Assembly: GCF_900103485.1 (NCBI RefSeq)
Contig: NZ_FNHW01000009.1
Location: 1-48,128 of the forward strand
Reading direction: 5' to 3'
DNA from: Fictibacillus solisalsi
GTDB lineage: Bacteria > Bacillota > Bacilli > Bacillales > Fictibacillaceae
Length of the DNA: 48,128 nt
Below are positions 18,077-31,293 of the stretch, one piece after another. Both the position numbers and the translations under genes were made by a program. How positions within the stretch are numbered: position 1 is the first letter of the stretch; every line of letters starts with the position of its first letter. The notes under the pieces were generated by a model. That model saw only the letters and a program-made list of their open reading frames with translations. It was not told the DNA's origin and searched no databases.

Positions 18077-18439
18077 TTAAAATTCTAACCCAGCCTCACG
18101 GGCTGCATCAGCTAATGCTTTTACACGTCCATGATATAAATAACCGCCACGGTCGAATACTACTACTTTAACGCCTTTTTCTGAACCACGCTTAGCAATA
18201 GCTTCGCCGATTGCTTTCGCTGCTTCAACGTTACCGCCGTTTTCGATACCTACTTCTTTATCCATAGAAGAGGCAGATGCGATTGTTACTCCGTTCACAT
18301 CATCGATCAGTTGAGCATAAATGTGCTTGCTAGAACGGAATACGTTCAAACGAGGACGTTCTGCTGTTCCGATTACAGAGCGGCGAACACGAGCATGTCT
18401 TTTTTTACGAGCGACATTTTTATCCGCTTTAGTGATCAT
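18077..18439 (-). CDS. rplR: 50S ribosomal protein L18
   Basis: 120 aa from ATG 18439 ([20 protein letters not shown]). An in-frame GTG 9 nt upstream lies too close to the AAAGGAG to be used. It binds 5S rRNA with L5, also encoded here. Ends [16 protein letters not shown]. Confidence 0.97.
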   Translation of the reverse strand: MITKADKNVARKKRHARVRRSVIGTAERPRLNVFRSSKHIYAQLIDDVNGVTIASASSMDKEVGIENGGNVEAAKAIGEAIAKRGSEKGVKVVVFDRGGYLYHGRVKALADAAREAGLEF

Positions 18440-18475
18440 CCTATGCACTCCTTTCCGCTAACTTCTTAACCGGTC

Positions 18476-19012
18476 TTATTTACCAGTCTTACCTTCTTTA
18501 CGTCGTACAAACTCACCTTCATAACGAATTCCTTTACCTTTGTAAGGCTCTGGAGAACGGATTGAACGGATGTTTGCTGCAACTTCACCAACACGCTGCT
18601 TGTCGATACCTTTAACTATCACTTTTGTGTTAGAAGGAACGTCGATGTCGATTCCGTTTTCAGGAACGATTTCTACTGGGTGAGAGTATCCAACGTTAAG
18701 GATCAGTTTGTTTCCAGATTTAGATGCACGGTAACCTACACCAATGATTTCGAGTGCTCTTTCGTAGCCGTTAGTAACACCGATAACCATGTTGTTAAGT
18801 ACGCTTCTAGTTGTTCCGTGTAAAGCACGGTGCTCTTTGTGATCGCTCGGGCGCTCAAAAGTGATTGTGCTTTCAGCCACGTTAATTTTAATATCTTTGC
18901 TGAATTGTCGAGTTAGTTCTCCCTTTGGACCTTTAACAGTTACGAAGTTATCCTTCACATCAACTGTTACGCCGCTTGGGATCTCAACAGGTTTATTACC
19001 TACGCGAGACAT
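18476..19012 (-). CDS. rplF: 50S ribosomal protein L6
   Basis: 178 aa, two repeated alpha/beta domains; the L6 signature [20 protein letters not shown] is at the C-terminus. L6 lies near the factor-binding site. It follows rpsH by 28 bp. Confidence 0.98.
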   Translation of the reverse strand: MSRVGNKPVEIPSGVTVDVKDNFVTVKGPKGELTRQFSKDIKINVAESTITFERPSDHKEHRALHGTTRSVLNNMVIGVTNGYERALEIIGVGYRASKSGNKLILNVGYSHPVEIVPENGIDIDVPSNTKVIVKGIDKQRVGEVAANIRSIRSPEPYKGKGIRYEGEFVRRKEGKTGK

Positions 19013-19040
19013 AATGACACCTCCATTCGCTGCTAAAATT

Positions 19041-19439
19041 TTACCAAACGTATGCTAATACTTCGCCGCCGACTTGTTGCTGGCGAGCTTCTTTGTCAGT
19101 TAGAATGCCTTTTGAAGTGGATACAAGCGCAATCCCCAATCCTCCAAGTACTCGTGGAAGTTCAGTTGATTTTGCGTATACACGAAGTCCAGGCTTACTG
19201 ATTCTCTTAAGACCAGTAATTACACGCTCATTGTTAGAACCGTATTTAAGGAAGATGCGAATCATCCCTTGTTTATTATCTTCAATGTATTCTACATCGC
19301 GTACAAAACCTTCACGCTTGAGGATTTCTGCGATCTCTTTTTTAATTGTAGAACCAGGAACCTCTAATTTATCGTGACGAACGGTGTTAGCGTTGCGAAT
19401 ACGAGTAAGCATATCTGCAATTGGATCTGTCATGACCAT
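19041..19439 (-). CDS. rpsH: 30S ribosomal protein S8
   Basis: 132 aa, start [18 protein letters not shown], as in B. subtilis S8; AAGGAGG lies 9 nt upstream of the first ATG. The S8 signature around [20 protein letters not shown] is present. It is a primary binder of 16S helix 21. Confidence 0.98.
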   Translation of the reverse strand: MVMTDPIADMLTRIRNANTVRHDKLEVPGSTIKKEIAEILKREGFVRDVEYIEDNKQGMIRIFLKYGSNNERVITGLKRISKPGLRVYAKSTELPRVLGGLGIALVSTSKGILTDKEARQQQVGGEVLAYVW

Positions 19440-19471
19440 TGATATTTACCTCCTTCCCTTTGTTCAGGGTA

Positions 19472-19675
<204 letters not shown>

Positions 19676-19682
19676 TTAAAGA

Positions 19683-20222
19683 TTATTTTTGGAAAGGCAT
19701 TCCTACTTGAGTCAATAGCTCACGAGCCTCTTCGTCCGTGTTGGCAGTCGTTACGATAACGATGTCCATACCGCGAACTTTATTTACTTTATCGTAATCG
19801 ATCTCTGGGAAGATCAATTGTTCTTTAACACCAAGAGTGTAGTTACCACGGCCATCAAAAGCTTTCTTTGAAATACCACGGAAGTCACGTACACGTGGAA
19901 GTGCAACTGCGATTAATTTGTCTAAGAAATCATACATGCGCTCTCCGCGAAGAGTAACTTTTGTACCGATTGGCATCCCTTCACGAAGCTTGAAGCCTGC
20001 GATAGATTTCTTAGCACGAGTAATTACTGGCTTTTGACCAGCGATTGTAGTTAGTTCTTCAACAGCTGTATCCAGCACTTTAGAGTTGGAAACTGCGTCA
20101 CCAACACCCATGTTGATTACGATTTTTTCGATCTTTGGAACTTCCATTACAGAAGTGTAATTAAACTTCTCTACTAGAGAAGGAACAATCTCACTTTTAT
20201 AACGCTCTTGTAGACGGTTCAT
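19683..20222 (-). CDS. rplE: 50S ribosomal protein L5
   Basis: 179 aa from ATG 20222 ([16 protein letters not shown]), 8 nt after AGGAGG; an in-frame TTG just upstream is not needed. The L5 signature [10 protein letters not shown]-like region ([19 protein letters not shown]) is present. It binds 5S rRNA and contacts P-site tRNA. Confidence 0.97.
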   Translation of the reverse strand: MNRLQERYKSEIVPSLVEKFNYTSVMEVPKIEKIVINMGVGDAVSNSKVLDTAVEELTTIAGQKPVITRAKKSIAGFKLREGMPIGTKVTLRGERMYDFLDKLIAVALPRVRDFRGISKKAFDGRGNYTLGVKEQLIFPEIDYDKVNKVRGMDIVIVTTANTDEEARELLTQVGMPFQK

Positions 20223-20246
20223 CAAGATGCCCTCCTTTCACTGCGA

Positions 20247-20561
20247 TTATTTATCTAAAACTTCACCTGATTTAGCTACACGAACTTTTTTACCATCGAC
20301 TTCTTTGTATCCTACACGGGTAGGAACGTTTGTCTTTGGATCTAGAGGCATTACGTTAGAAACATGAACCGGAGCTTCTAGGCTTACGATTCCACCTTGT
20401 GGATTAGCCTGAGACGGTTTCGAGTGTTTCTTAACGATATTAACGCCTTCTACAAGGACACGATTTTGTTTCGGATAAGCTTCAAGAATTACTCCTTGTT
20501 TGCCTTTATCCTTACCGGAAATCACTTGTACTTTATCGCCTTTTTTAACATGCATTGGCAT
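20247..20561 (-). CDS. rplX: 50S ribosomal protein L24
   Basis: 104 aa with an N-terminal KOW motif ([20 protein letters not shown]). Two possible starts, MPMHVKK at 20561 or MHVKK at 20555; the first is closer to the GGAGGTG. L24 initiates 50S assembly at the exit tunnel. Confidence 0.97.
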   Translation of the reverse strand: MPMHVKKGDKVQVISGKDKGKQGVILEAYPKQNRVLVEGVNIVKKHSKPSQANPQGGIVSLEAPVHVSNVMPLDPKTNVPTRVGYKEVDGKKVRVAKSGEVLDK

Positions 20562-20618
20562 GAGCGTGTTGCACCTCCTTACAAGCCTGCAGATTTGAGC
20601 CTTGCATTCTATTGATAA

Positions 20619-20987
20619 TTAAAGCACTTCTGGAGCAAGTGAAACGATCTTCATGAACTGCTTGTCACGAAGTTCACGAGCAACCGGTCCAAAGATACGA
20701 GTACCACGAGGACCTTTGTCATCACGAACGATTACTGCTGCGTTCTCGTCAAAACGGATAGTGGATCCGTCGTTACGGTGCATTCCGCGTTTTGTACGAA
20801 CAACTACCGCTTTAACAACGTCACCCTTCTTAACAACGCCGCCTGGTGTTGCAGATTTTACAGAACAGACGATGATGTCACCAACGTTAGCGTATTTGCG
20901 TCCAGAGCCGCCAAGAACTTTAATGCATAGCAACTCACGAGCACCAGAGTTGTCAGCTACTTTTAAACGAGTCTCTTGTTGAATCAT
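20619..20987 (-). CDS. rplN: 50S ribosomal protein L14
   Basis: 122 aa, start [20 protein letters not shown]; includes the L14 signature with [15 protein letters not shown]. It contacts 16S helix 14 in an intersubunit bridge. AAAGGAGG precedes the ATG. Confidence 0.98.
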   Translation of the reverse strand: MIQQETRLKVADNSGARELLCIKVLGGSGRKYANVGDIIVCSVKSATPGGVVKKGDVVKAVVVRTKRGMHRNDGSTIRFDENAAVIVRDDKGPRGTRIFGPVARELRDKQFMKIVSLAPEVL

Positions 20988-21031
20988 GCGAATTGACCTC
21001 CTTTCGGATACATTTTCGATCCGAACATATA

Positions 21032-21295
21032 TTAAATAACTACTGCTTCTTCAACCACTTCTACTAAACGGAAACGCTTGTCTTTAGAAAGCGGACGAGT
21101 TTCCATGATTCTTACCAAATCATTCACTTTTGCAGTGTTGTTTTCATCATGAGCTTTAAACTTCTTAGAGTACTTAACACGCTTGTTATATAAAGGGTGT
21201 TTTTTGTAAGTCTCTACAAGCACAGTGATTGTTTTGTCCATCTTGTCAGAAACTACACGGCCAAGATAAACTTTACGTTGGTTTCGTTCACTCAT
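21032..21295 (-). CDS. rpsQ: 30S ribosomal protein S17
   Basis: 87 aa OB-fold protein: [19 protein letters not shown], and the S17 signature near [20 protein letters not shown]. It binds 16S helix 11. It follows rpmC by 21 bp. Confidence 0.98.
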   Translation of the reverse strand: MSERNQRKVYLGRVVSDKMDKTITVLVETYKKHPLYNKRVKYSKKFKAHDENNTAKVNDLVRIMETRPLSKDKRFRLVEVVEEAVVI

Positions 21296-21316
21296 TGTGC
21301 GAACCTCCTCTCAATA

Positions 21317-22605
<1,289 letters not shown>

Positions 22606-22608
22606 GTC

Positions 22609-22950
22609 TTATCCCTCCTTCTTTTCAGAAACAACGATAGTGATGTGGCTAGTACGCTTGTTAATACGGCTTGCACGTCCCATAGCACGAGGACGGAAAC
22701 GTTTTAACGTAATGCCTTCATCTACGAATGCAGATGATACCACAAGGTTGTTTGGTTCCATTTCATAGTTGTGTTCCGCGTTTGCGATAGCAGATTTTAA
22801 CACCTTTTCAATCACTGGAGAAGCAGCTTTTGGTGTAAGGCGTAGAATCGCAAGTGCTTCGCCTACTTGCTTACCTCGAATCAAGTCGATAACAATTCTA
22901 GCTTTACGAGGAGCAATACGCACTTGTTTAGCAACAGCTTTTGCTTGCAT
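22609..22950 (-). CDS. rplV: 50S ribosomal protein L22
   Basis: 113 aa. Starts [20 protein letters not shown]. The extended beta-hairpin that lines the exit tunnel ([20 protein letters not shown]) shows no deletion or duplication of the kind that gives macrolide resistance. Confidence 0.98.
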   Translation of the reverse strand: MQAKAVAKQVRIAPRKARIVIDLIRGKQVGEALAILRLTPKAASPVIEKVLKSAIANAEHNYEMEPNNLVVSSAFVDEGITLKRFRPRAMGRASRINKRTSHITIVVSEKKEG

Positions 22951-22969
22951 TTTGTGTACCTCCCCTCAA

Positions 22970-23248
22970 TTAACGTCTTGTTTTCTTATCATCAGCGGCA
23001 TGACCTTTGTAAGTACGAGTTGGTGCGAATTCACCCAACTTGTGTCCGACCATGTCTTCTGTAACATAAACCGGTACGTGCTTACGGCCATCATATACTG
23101 CTAATGTGTGTCCGATGAATTCCGGGAAAATTGTAGAACGGCGAGACCAAGTTTTAATAACTTTTTTGTCATTAGATTCGTTCAAGCCTTCAACTTTTTT
23201 CATTAAGTGGTCATCAACAAAAGGTCCTTTTTTCAAACTGCGACCCAT
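22970..23248 (-). CDS. rpsS: 30S ribosomal protein S19
   Basis: 92 aa. Starts [20 protein letters not shown], includes the S19 signature ending [15 protein letters not shown]. It is in the 30S head, near bridge B1a. It follows rplB by 57 bp. Confidence 0.98.
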   Translation of the reverse strand: MGRSLKKGPFVDDHLMKKVEGLNESNDKKVIKTWSRRSTIFPEFIGHTLAVYDGRKHVPVYVTEDMVGHKLGEFAPTRTYKGHAADDKKTRR

Positions 23249-23305
23249 ACGTGAACCTCCCTTCGCGATTGCGCTACGGTTCGATTGAACCGTAGAACAA
23301 ACACG

Positions 23306-24136
23306 TTATTTTTTACGACGACGTACGATGTACTTGTCTGTTGGATTGTTTTTCTTACGAGTCTTGTAACCAAGAGTCGGTTTGCCCCATGGTGACATTG
23401 GTGATTTACGTCCGATTGGAGCGCGACCTTCACCACCACCGTGCGGGTGATCATTAGGGTTCATTACAGAACCACGAACTGTCGGACGGATACCCATCCA
23501 GCGAGAACGACCAGCTTTACCTACGTTAACTAGTTCATGCTCAAGGTTACCTACTTGGCCGATTGTTGCACGGCAAGTTAGAAGGATCATACGAACTTCG
23601 CCAGAACCTAGACGAACAAGAGCGTATTTTTCTTCTTTACCAAGAAGCTGAGCTTCAGCACCAGCAGAACGAACCAGCTGACCGCCTTTACCAGGTTTAA
23701 GCTCGATGTTGTGGATTGTAGAACCTACAGGAATGTTCGCAAGTGGAAGTGCATTCCCTACTTTAATGTCAGCCTCAGGGCCCGACATGATTTCTTGACC
23801 TACTTTAAGTCCTTTAGGAGCAAGAATGTAACGTTTTTCACCATCAACATAGTTGATAAGCGCGATGTTAGCCGTACGGTTTGGATCGTATTCGATCGTA
23901 GCAACGCGTCCTGGTATTCCATCTTTGTTACGTTTAAAGTCGATAATTCTGTATTTACGCTTGTGCCCACCGCCTTGGTGACGGACAGTAAGTTTACCTT
24001 GGTTGTTACGTCCAGCCTTTTTGCTAAGTGGAGCAAGCAATGATTTTTCCGGTTGGTCTGTTGTAATCTCAGCGAAGTCCAACTGAGTCATATTACGGCG
24101 ACCGTTAGTGATCGGTTTAAACTTTTTGATACCCAT
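23306..24136 (-). CDS. rplB: 50S ribosomal protein L2
   Basis: 276 aa. RNA-binding OB and SH3-like domains; the essential C-terminal signature region [19 protein letters not shown] includes the conserved His near the peptidyl transferase centre. GGAGGG precedes ATG. Confidence 0.98.
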   Translation of the reverse strand: MGIKKFKPITNGRRNMTQLDFAEITTDQPEKSLLAPLSKKAGRNNQGKLTVRHQGGGHKRKYRIIDFKRNKDGIPGRVATIEYDPNRTANIALINYVDGEKRYILAPKGLKVGQEIMSGPEADIKVGNALPLANIPVGSTIHNIELKPGKGGQLVRSAGAEAQLLGKEEKYALVRLGSGEVRMILLTCRATIGQVGNLEHELVNVGKAGRSRWMGIRPTVRGSVMNPNDHPHGGGEGRAPIGRKSPMSPWGKPTLGYKTRKKNNPTDKYIVRRRKK

Positions 24137-24167
24137 GTGTGTTTCCCTCCTTTACCTGTTTCTCGGT

Positions 24168-24455
24168 TTATACTCCCTCAAAGAAATCGAGTTCTTTGCT
24201 TTCTGGAGTTAGTGTAACAATCGCCTTCTTACGCTTTGCGGTGTAACCAGAATGACGACCTACACGCTTGAATTTCCCTTTGGAGTTTACAGTATTTACT
24301 GATGCAACTTTAATCCCAAAGATTTCTTCAAGAGAAGACTTGATTTGAGTCTTTGTTGCGCGAGTGTCAACTTCAAAAGTGTATTTACCATCAGCCATAA
24401 TTTCAGTAGAACGCTCTGTAATTACGGGGCGCTTAATAATATCTCGTGCATCCAT
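24168..24455 (-). CDS. rplW: 50S ribosomal protein L23
   Basis: 95 aa. Starts [20 protein letters not shown]; the C-terminal signature [17 protein letters not shown] is present. It is the tunnel-exit docking site for trigger factor and SRP. Its ATG overlaps the rplD stop by 1 nt (TAATG). Confidence 0.98.
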   Translation of the reverse strand: MDARDIIKRPVITERSTEIMADGKYTFEVDTRATKTQIKSSLEEIFGIKVASVNTVNSKGKFKRVGRHSGYTAKRKKAIVTLTPESKELDFFEGV

Positions 24456-25078
24456 TATGCAAGCACCTCCTCTACTTTTTCCACAGCGTCTCTTGTCATA
24501 ACAAGCTTGTCGTGGTTAAGCACATCAAGCACGTTTACACCGCTTGCTGTAACGACTGTTACACCAGGGATGTTACGAGCAGATAACGCAACAAATTCGT
24601 TGAAGTCACCTGTCACAACAAGTGCTTTGCGATCTGCGGATAGATTTGTTAGTACTTGTTTCATGTCCTTTGTCTTAGGAGCGTCAAAAGAAAGAGCATC
24701 AAGTACGACTAGGTTATTATCGATAACCTTGGAAGAAAGTGCAGATTTAATTGCTAAACGGCGTACTTTCTTAGGTAATTTGTAAGAATAGCTTCTTGGT
24801 GTTGGTCCGAATACAGTTCCACCACCAACCCATTGTGGAGAGCGGATTGAACCTTGACGAGCACGCCCAGTTCCTTTTTGTCTCCATGGTTTGCGTCCAC
24901 CACCAGCAACTTCAGAACGGTTTTTCACGTCATGGTTACCTTGGCGTTGAGACGCTTGCTGCATAACAACAGCATCAAATAACACATTTTGGTTTGGTTC
25001 AATACCGAAAACGGAAGCATTAAGCTCTAGGTCGCCTGCTTGAGAACCATCTTGTTTGTAAATAGCTACTTTAGGCAT
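24455..25078 (-). CDS. rplD: 50S ribosomal protein L4
   Basis: 207 aa. The tunnel-lining loop [20 protein letters not shown] is intact with no macrolide-resistance-type lesion. In E. coli L4 represses the S10 operon; no comparable L4 attenuator could be recognised in this leader. Confidence 0.98.
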   Translation of the reverse strand: MPKVAIYKQDGSQAGDLELNASVFGIEPNQNVLFDAVVMQQASQRQGNHDVKNRSEVAGGGRKPWRQKGTGRARQGSIRSPQWVGGGTVFGPTPRSYSYKLPKKVRRLAIKSALSSKVIDNNLVVLDALSFDAPKTKDMKQVLTNLSADRKALVVTGDFNEFVALSARNIPGVTVVTASGVNVLDVLNHDKLVMTRDAVEKVEEVLA

Positions 25079-25095
25079 CGATGTATCCTCCCTTC

Positions 25096-25734
25096 TTATT
25101 TAGCTTCTTTTGCTTTTACAGCAGCATTAATTGTAACGTAGCTTTTCTTCGCACCAGGTACGTTACCTTTGATTAGAAGCAAGTTGCGCTCAGCGTCAAC
25201 TTTTACTACTTCTAGGTTTTGAACAGTAATTGTATCTCCGCCTGTACGTCCAGGTAGGTTTTTACCTTTGAATACACGGTTAGGGTCAACTGCACCCATA
25301 GAACCAGGACGACGGTGGTAACGAGAACCATGGCTCATCGGTCCGCGGGATTGTCCGTGACGCTTGATTACACCTTGGAATCCTTTACCTTTTGATGTGC
25401 CGGTTACATCCACGATGTCACCTTCTGCGAAAATATCAACCTTGACTTCTTGACCAACCTCATATTCCGCGCCTTCTACATTGCGGAATTCTTTAACGAA
25501 GCGCTTAGGGTTTGTGTTAGCTTTAGCAGCATGCCCTTTTGCAGGCTTGTTCACACGGCTTTCTTTCTTGTCATCAAATCCTAATTGGATTGCTTCGTAT
25601 CCGTCGTTTTCAGCAGTTTTCTTTTGAAGAACAACGTTTGGAGTAACTTCTACCACAGTAACTGGGATAAGATCACCGTTTTCTGCAAACACTTGAGTCA
25701 TTCCAACTTTTTTACCTAAGATTCCTTTGGCCAT
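25096..25734 (-). CDS. rplC: 50S ribosomal protein L3
   Basis: 212 aa. Starts [20 protein letters not shown]. The central loop near the peptidyl transferase centre ([20 protein letters not shown]) is complete. It is an early assembly protein. It follows rpsJ by 57 bp. Confidence 0.98.
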   Translation of the reverse strand: MAKGILGKKVGMTQVFAENGDLIPVTVVEVTPNVVLQKKTAENDGYEAIQLGFDDKKESRVNKPAKGHAAKANTNPKRFVKEFRNVEGAEYEVGQEVKVDIFAEGDIVDVTGTSKGKGFQGVIKRHGQSRGPMSHGSRYHRRPGSMGAVDPNRVFKGKNLPGRTGGDTITVQNLEVVKVDAERNLLLIKGNVPGAKKSYVTINAAVKAKEAK

Positions 25735-25791
25735 TAGTCACACCTCCTATTAAATGTTAAATGTTGTTTTTATATTGTGAATTCACACGAA

Positions 25792-26310
<519 letters not shown>

Positions 26311-26312
26311 CT

Positions 26313-26341
26313 ATTATAGGGGCAAACCTGCATAAAATCAA
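26313..26341 (-). promoter_or_regulatory. Distal S10-operon promoter (sigma-A)
   Basis: Minus strand: TTGATT (26336-26341), 17-nt spacer, perfect -10 TATAAT (26313-26318). It lies 70 bp upstream of the proximal promoter; two promoters before S10 are also known in B. subtilis. Confidence 0.8.
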
Positions 26342-26395
26342 GGATAAATACAAACTGGAAAAATGATCTTGTCGTGTTTCTTCTATAGTAATAGA

Positions 26396-26430
26396 ACAAA
26401 AAAAGCATCCCGGAAATTCGGGATGCTTCT
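26396..26430 (-). terminator. tuf / str-operon terminator
   Basis: Minus strand: AAGCATCCCG/CGGGATGCTT, a perfect 10-bp stem with loop AATTTC, then a run of seven T. It separates the str operon from the S10 promoters. Confidence 0.95.
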
Positions 26431-26442
26431 TTATATGAAAGA

Positions 26443-27633
26443 CTATTCAGTGATAGTTGCTACTACTCCAGCACCTACTGTACGTCCACCTTCACGAATA
26501 GAGAACTTAGTTCCTTCTTCGATCGCGATTGGAGCGATTAGTTCAACAGTCATTTCGATGTTGTCTCCAGGCATAACCATTTCAGTTCCTTCTGGAAGTT
26601 GGATGATACCAGTTACGTCAGTTGTACGGAAGTAGAACTGAGGACGGTAGTTAGAGAAGAATGGAGTGTGACGTCCACCTTCTTCTTTTGAAAGAACATA
26701 AACTTCAGATTTGAACTTAGTGTGAGCTTTAACAGTTCCTGGCTTAGCAAGAACTTGTCCACGCTCAACATCCTCACGGGATACCCCACGAAGAAGTGCA
26801 CCGATGTTGTCACCAGCTTCAGCATAGTCAAGAAGTTTACGGAACATTTCAACACCAGTTACAGTAGTTGATTTTGGCTCTTCAGTAAGACCAAGGATCT
26901 CAACAACGTCACCGACTTTAACTTGTCCACGCTCAACACGTCCAGTAGCAACTGTACCACGGCCAGTGATTGAGAATACGTCCTCAACAGGCATCATGAA
27001 TGGCTTGTCAGTGTCACGTGGAGGAGTTGGGATGTACTCATCAACTGCGTCCATAAGTTCGATGATTTTTTCTTCCCACTCAGCATCTCCTTCAAGAGCT
27101 TTAAGAGCAGAACCTTTGATTACAGGAACATCGTCTCCTGGGAAATCGTACTCGGAAAGAAGGTCACGAACTTCCATTTCAACTAGTTCAAGAAGTTCTT
27201 CGTCATCTACCATGTCACATTTGTTCAAGAATACAACTAGGTAAGGAACACCTACTTGACGAGAAAGAAGGATGTGCTCACGAGTTTGTGGCATTGGGCC
27301 GTCAGCAGCAGATACTACTAGGATCCCTCCGTCCATTTGTGCAGCACCAGTGATCATGTTTTTAACATAGTCAGCGTGTCCTGGGCAGTCAACGTGTGCA
27401 TAGTGACGCTTGTCAGTTTCATACTCAACGTGTGCAGTTGAGATTGTGATTCCGCGTTCGCGCTCTTCTGGAGCACCGTCGATTTGGTCGTAAGCCATTG
27501 CAGCACCTTTACCGCTTCTTTTAGCAAGTACAGATGTGATAGCAGCTGTTAAAGTTGTTTTACCGTGGTCAACGTGACCGATTGTGCCGATATTGGCATG
27601 CGTTTTGGAACGATCAAATTTCTCTTTAGCCAT
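26443..27633 (-). CDS. tuf: Elongation factor Tu
   Basis: 396 aa. G1 GHVDHGKT (19-26), G3 DCPGHADY, G4 NKCDMVD, G5 GSAL, then the two beta-barrel domains. It delivers aminoacyl-tRNA to the A site. AGGAGGAAT precedes ATG. It is last in the str operon; the 115-bp gap from fusA contains a small CAGAC/GTCTG hairpin but no convincing promoter. Confidence 0.99.
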   Translation of the reverse strand: MAKEKFDRSKTHANIGTIGHVDHGKTTLTAAITSVLAKRSGKGAAMAYDQIDGAPEERERGITISTAHVEYETDKRHYAHVDCPGHADYVKNMITGAAQMDGGILVVSAADGPMPQTREHILLSRQVGVPYLVVFLNKCDMVDDEELLELVEMEVRDLLSEYDFPGDDVPVIKGSALKALEGDAEWEEKIIELMDAVDEYIPTPPRDTDKPFMMPVEDVFSITGRGTVATGRVERGQVKVGDVVEILGLTEEPKSTTVTGVEMFRKLLDYAEAGDNIGALLRGVSREDVERGQVLAKPGTVKAHTKFKSEVYVLSKEEGGRHTPFFSNYRPQFYFRTTDVTGIIQLPEGTEMVMPGDNIEMTVELIAPIAIEEGTKFSIREGGRTVGAGVVATITE

Positions 27634-27748
27634 GAGAAAGATTCCTCCTTAATATGTGTGAAAATTAGTTGATTTATTTATATAAACAGACGGATTGTCT
27701 GCCTATTCTAGCTTACATGAAAAGCAAGCCTGTTACAACTGGCAACCA

Positions 27749-29827
27749 TTATTGTCCAGTTGATTTTTTGATGATTTCTTCTGAAATGGATTTTGGTACT
27801 TCTTCGTAGTGATCAAAGTGCATGGAGTAAGTTCCACGTCCTTGTGTACGAGAACGAAGTGAAGTTGCATAACCAAACATTTCAGCAAGTGGTACCATCG
27901 CTTTAACCACTTGAGCATTACCTCGAGCTTCCATACCTTCAACGCGTCCGCGTCGGGAGGTTACGTCACCCATAATGTCTCCCATGTATTCTTCAGGAAC
28001 AACCACTTCTACTTTCATGATTGGCTCAAGGATAGCAGGGTCACATTTTGATTTTGCGTTCTTAAGTGCCATGGAACCGGCAATCTTAAACGCCATTTCG
28101 TTGGAGTCAACGTCATGGTATGAACCGTCAACGATTCTTGCTTTAAGATCAAGCAATGGGAATCCAGCAAGCATACCATTTTTCATTGATTCTTCAATAC
28201 CGGCTTGTACCGCTGGGATGTATTCACGAGGAACAACACCACCGACGATTTTGTTTTCAAATACGAATCCAGATCCTTCTTCACCTGGCTCGAACTCGAT
28301 CCAAACGTGACCGTATTGACCACGACCACCGGACTGACGTACGAACTTACCTTCAACCTTAGCCGCTTGGCGGATGGTTTCACGGTATGCAACCTGTGGA
28401 GCACCTACGTTCGCTTCAACTTTGAATTCACGTTTCATACGGTCAACAAGGATATCAAGGTGAAGCTCACCCATACCACCGATGATCGTTTGTCCTGTTT
28501 CTTCATCAGTTTCAGTTCGGAACGTTGGATCCTCTTCAGCAAGTTTCGCAAGAGCCATACCCATTTTGTCCTGGTCAGCCTTAGACTTAGGCTCAATGGA
28601 CAAGTGGATTACCGGCTCAGGGAATACCATGGATTCAAGGATAACCTGGTCCTTCTCATCACAAAGAGTATCACCGGTTGTAGTATCTTTCAAACCTACA
28701 GCTGCCGCGATATCTCCAGCATATACAGTAGAGATCTCTTCACGGTGGTTGGCGTGCATCTGAAGGATACGTCCTACGCGCTCACGCTTACCTTTTGTAG
28801 AGTTCTGTACGTATGAACCTGAATTCAATGTACCGGAATACACACGGAAGAAAGTAAGTTTACCAACGTAAGGGTCAGTCATAACTTTAAATGCCAAGGC
28901 TGAGAATGGAGCTTCATCGCTAGATACACGGGAAACTTCTTCTTCAGAATCAGGAAGATGTCCTTTGATTGCTTCTACATCTGTAGGAGCAGGCAAGTAG
29001 TCAAGAACTGCATCCAGCATAAGCTGAACACCTTTGTTTTTGAAAGCAGATCCACAGATTACAGGGTAGAACTCAACGTTTACAGTACCCTGACGGATTG
29101 CGGCTTTGATTTCATCGTTAGTAAGCTCTTCGCCTTCTAAGTATTTCATCATCAATTCTTCATCAAGCTCAGCTACAGCTTCGATAAGCTTTCCACGGTA
29201 CTCTTCCGCTTGTTCTTGATATTCAGAAGGAATTTCACCAACTGTGATATCTGTTCCAAGGTCGTTACCGTAGAAGACAGCTTTCATCTCAATAAGGTCG
29301 ATGATGGCTTCGAACTGATCTTCAGCACCGATAGGAAGCTGAATTGGGTGTGCGTTTGCACCAAGACGGTCATGAAGTGTCTTTACAGAGTAAAGGAAAT
29401 CAGCACCAATCTTGTCCATTTTGTTTACGAAAACTACACGGGGTACCCCGTAAGTTGTTGCTTGACGCCATACAGTTTCAGTTTGTGGTTCAACCCCAGA
29501 CTGTGCATCTAGTACAGCTACAGCTCCGTCTAATACACGCAATGAGCGTTCTACTTCTACTGTAAAGTCTACGTGTCCAGGAGTATCAATGATGTTGATA
29601 CGGTGACCTTTCCACTGAGCAGTTGTAGCAGCGGAAGTGATTGTAATTCCGCGCTCTTGTTCCTGCTCCATCCAGTCCATTTGGGAAGCACCTTCGTGCG
29701 TTTCACCAATTTTGTGGATTCGACCTGTATAGTAAAGTACACGTTCAGTTGTTGTTGTTTTACCGGCATCGATGTGAGCCATGATCCCGATGTTACGCGT
29801 ATTTTTTAAGGAGAATTCTCGTGCCAT
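27749..29827 (-). CDS. fusA: Elongation factor G
   Basis: 692 aa. G1 AHIDAGKTT (17-25), G3 DTPGHVDF, G4 NKMDK, then domains II-V. It drives translocation. The fusidic-acid pocket region shows nothing unusual by eye. AAGGAGAG precedes ATG. Confidence 0.99.
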   Translation of the reverse strand: MAREFSLKNTRNIGIMAHIDAGKTTTTERVLYYTGRIHKIGETHEGASQMDWMEQEQERGITITSAATTAQWKGHRINIIDTPGHVDFTVEVERSLRVLDGAVAVLDAQSGVEPQTETVWRQATTYGVPRVVFVNKMDKIGADFLYSVKTLHDRLGANAHPIQLPIGAEDQFEAIIDLIEMKAVFYGNDLGTDITVGEIPSEYQEQAEEYRGKLIEAVAELDEELMMKYLEGEELTNDEIKAAIRQGTVNVEFYPVICGSAFKNKGVQLMLDAVLDYLPAPTDVEAIKGHLPDSEEEVSRVSSDEAPFSALAFKVMTDPYVGKLTFFRVYSGTLNSGSYVQNSTKGKRERVGRILQMHANHREEISTVYAGDIAAAVGLKDTTTGDTLCDEKDQVILESMVFPEPVIHLSIEPKSKADQDKMGMALAKLAEEDPTFRTETDEETGQTIIGGMGELHLDILVDRMKREFKVEANVGAPQVAYRETIRQAAKVEGKFVRQSGGRGQYGHVWIEFEPGEEGSGFVFENKIVGGVVPREYIPAVQAGIEESMKNGMLAGFPLLDLKARIVDGSYHDVDSNEMAFKIAGSMALKNAKSKCDPAILEPIMKVEVVVPEEYMGDIMGDVTSRRGRVEGMEARGNAQVVKAMVPLAEMFGYATSLRSRTQGRGTYSMHFDHYEEVPKSISEEIIKKSTGQ

Positions 29828-29875
29828 GAATTTCTCTCCTTCCTATACATAGGAAATATTTTTTTATAGTGGGAT

Positions 29876-29899
29876 AGAGACAGCCAATAAACTGTCTCT
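29876..29899 (-). other. 8-bp hairpin between rpsG and fusA
   Basis: AGAGACAG/CTGTCTCT is a perfect stem with an 8-nt loop just after the rpsG stop. On the transcribed (minus) strand no U-tract follows, so it is not a terminator in that direction; it may mark a processing or stability site in the str mRNA. Confidence 0.5.
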
Positions 29900-29907
29900 T
29901 GTGTTTT

Positions 29908-30378
29908 TTACCAGCGGTAGTGAGCAAACGCTTTGTTTGCTTCTGCCATTTTGTGCATATCTTCACGCTTCTTCACGGAAGCTCCAGCATTGTTGGCGGC
30001 ATCCATGATTTCGTTGGCAAGACGTTCTTCCATTGTCTTTTCCCCACGAAGACGAGCGTAGTTAGTCAACCAACGAAGTCCTAGAGTCGTACGACGCTCT
30101 GGGCGAACTTCAACTGGTACTTGGTAGTTAGCTCCACCCACACGGCGGGCACGAACTTCAAGTACTGGCATGATGTTTTTAAGAGCTTGTTCGAAAACTT
30201 CCATTGGCTCTGAGTTTGTGCGTTCTCTAATAATGTCAAATGCATTATAAAGAATGGTTTGTGCTACTCCTCTTTTACCGTCAATCATAATTTTGTTGAT
30301 TAGACGAGTTACAAGCTTAGACTTGTAAATTGGATCAGGTAACACATCACGACGAGATACAGGTCCTTTACGAGGCAT
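29908..30378 (-). CDS. rpsG: 30S ribosomal protein S7
   Basis: 156 aa. Starts [20 protein letters not shown], with the S7 signature [20 protein letters not shown]. It nucleates 30S head assembly. GGAGGGG precedes ATG. Confidence 0.98.
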   Translation of the reverse strand: MPRKGPVSRRDVLPDPIYKSKLVTRLINKIMIDGKRGVAQTILYNAFDIIRERTNSEPMEVFEQALKNIMPVLEVRARRVGGANYQVPVEVRPERRTTLGLRWLTNYARLRGEKTMEERLANEIMDAANNAGASVKKREDMHKMAEANKAFAHYRW

Positions 30379-30421
30379 TGTGTCCCCTCCTTTCTCCTAT
30401 TTATTTCTTATTTATTTCAAC

Positions 30422-30961
<540 letters not shown>

Positions 30962-31210
30962 TTATCCTTTTATCGCAACAGTTGCGGCTCCAACATCAAT
31001 CCCGCAAGCTTTGCCAAGCTTTTTCATGGAATCGACTCTCGTAATCGGGACAAGTCTTTCCTGTGCAATCTGCAATACTTTACCGGTTACACGAGGGTCA
31101 GCATCATCGGCAACGACGAGCTCTCTAACTTCCCCGTTTTGCAAAGCCTTAATGGTTTGCTTAGTTCCTACGATAAAATCAGAAGCCTGTGTCACTTTTT
31201 CATAAGACAT
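30962..31210 (-). CDS. rplGB: L7Ae-family ribosomal protein (YbxF)
   Basis: 82 aa from ATG 31210 ([20 protein letters not shown]), 9 nt after GGAGG. The L7Ae/L30e/Gadd45 fold is recognisable ([36 protein letters not shown]). Bacillus YbxF binds kink-turn RNAs and associates with growing-phase ribosomes. First gene of the str operon, with its own promoter. Confidence 0.92.
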   Translation of the reverse strand: MSYEKVTQASDFIVGTKQTIKALQNGEVRELVVADDADPRVTGKVLQIAQERLVPITRVDSMKKLGKACGIDVGAATVAIKG

Positions 31211-31252
31211 CGTTATATCCTCCAAAGTAACATTTCTTAGGAGCACTCAGAT

Positions 31253-31282
31253 ATAATATCACTCATGTGCTCCCAATGTCAA
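31253..31282 (-). promoter_or_regulatory. str-operon promoter (sigma-A)
   Basis: Minus strand: TTGACA (31277-31282), 18-nt spacer, TATTAT (31253-31258), in the 83-bp rpoC-rplGB gap. A GGAGCAC/GTGCTCC hairpin (about 31242-31275) overlaps it and could act on rpoC transcripts reading through. Confidence 0.8.
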
Positions 31283-31293
31283 CACTTCTCTTG

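Noticed and set aside
27634-27748. Separate tuf promoter between fusA and tuf
   Set aside because: A TAGAAT hexamer and a CAGAC/GTCTG hairpin are present but no matching -35 at proper spacing; evidence too weak.
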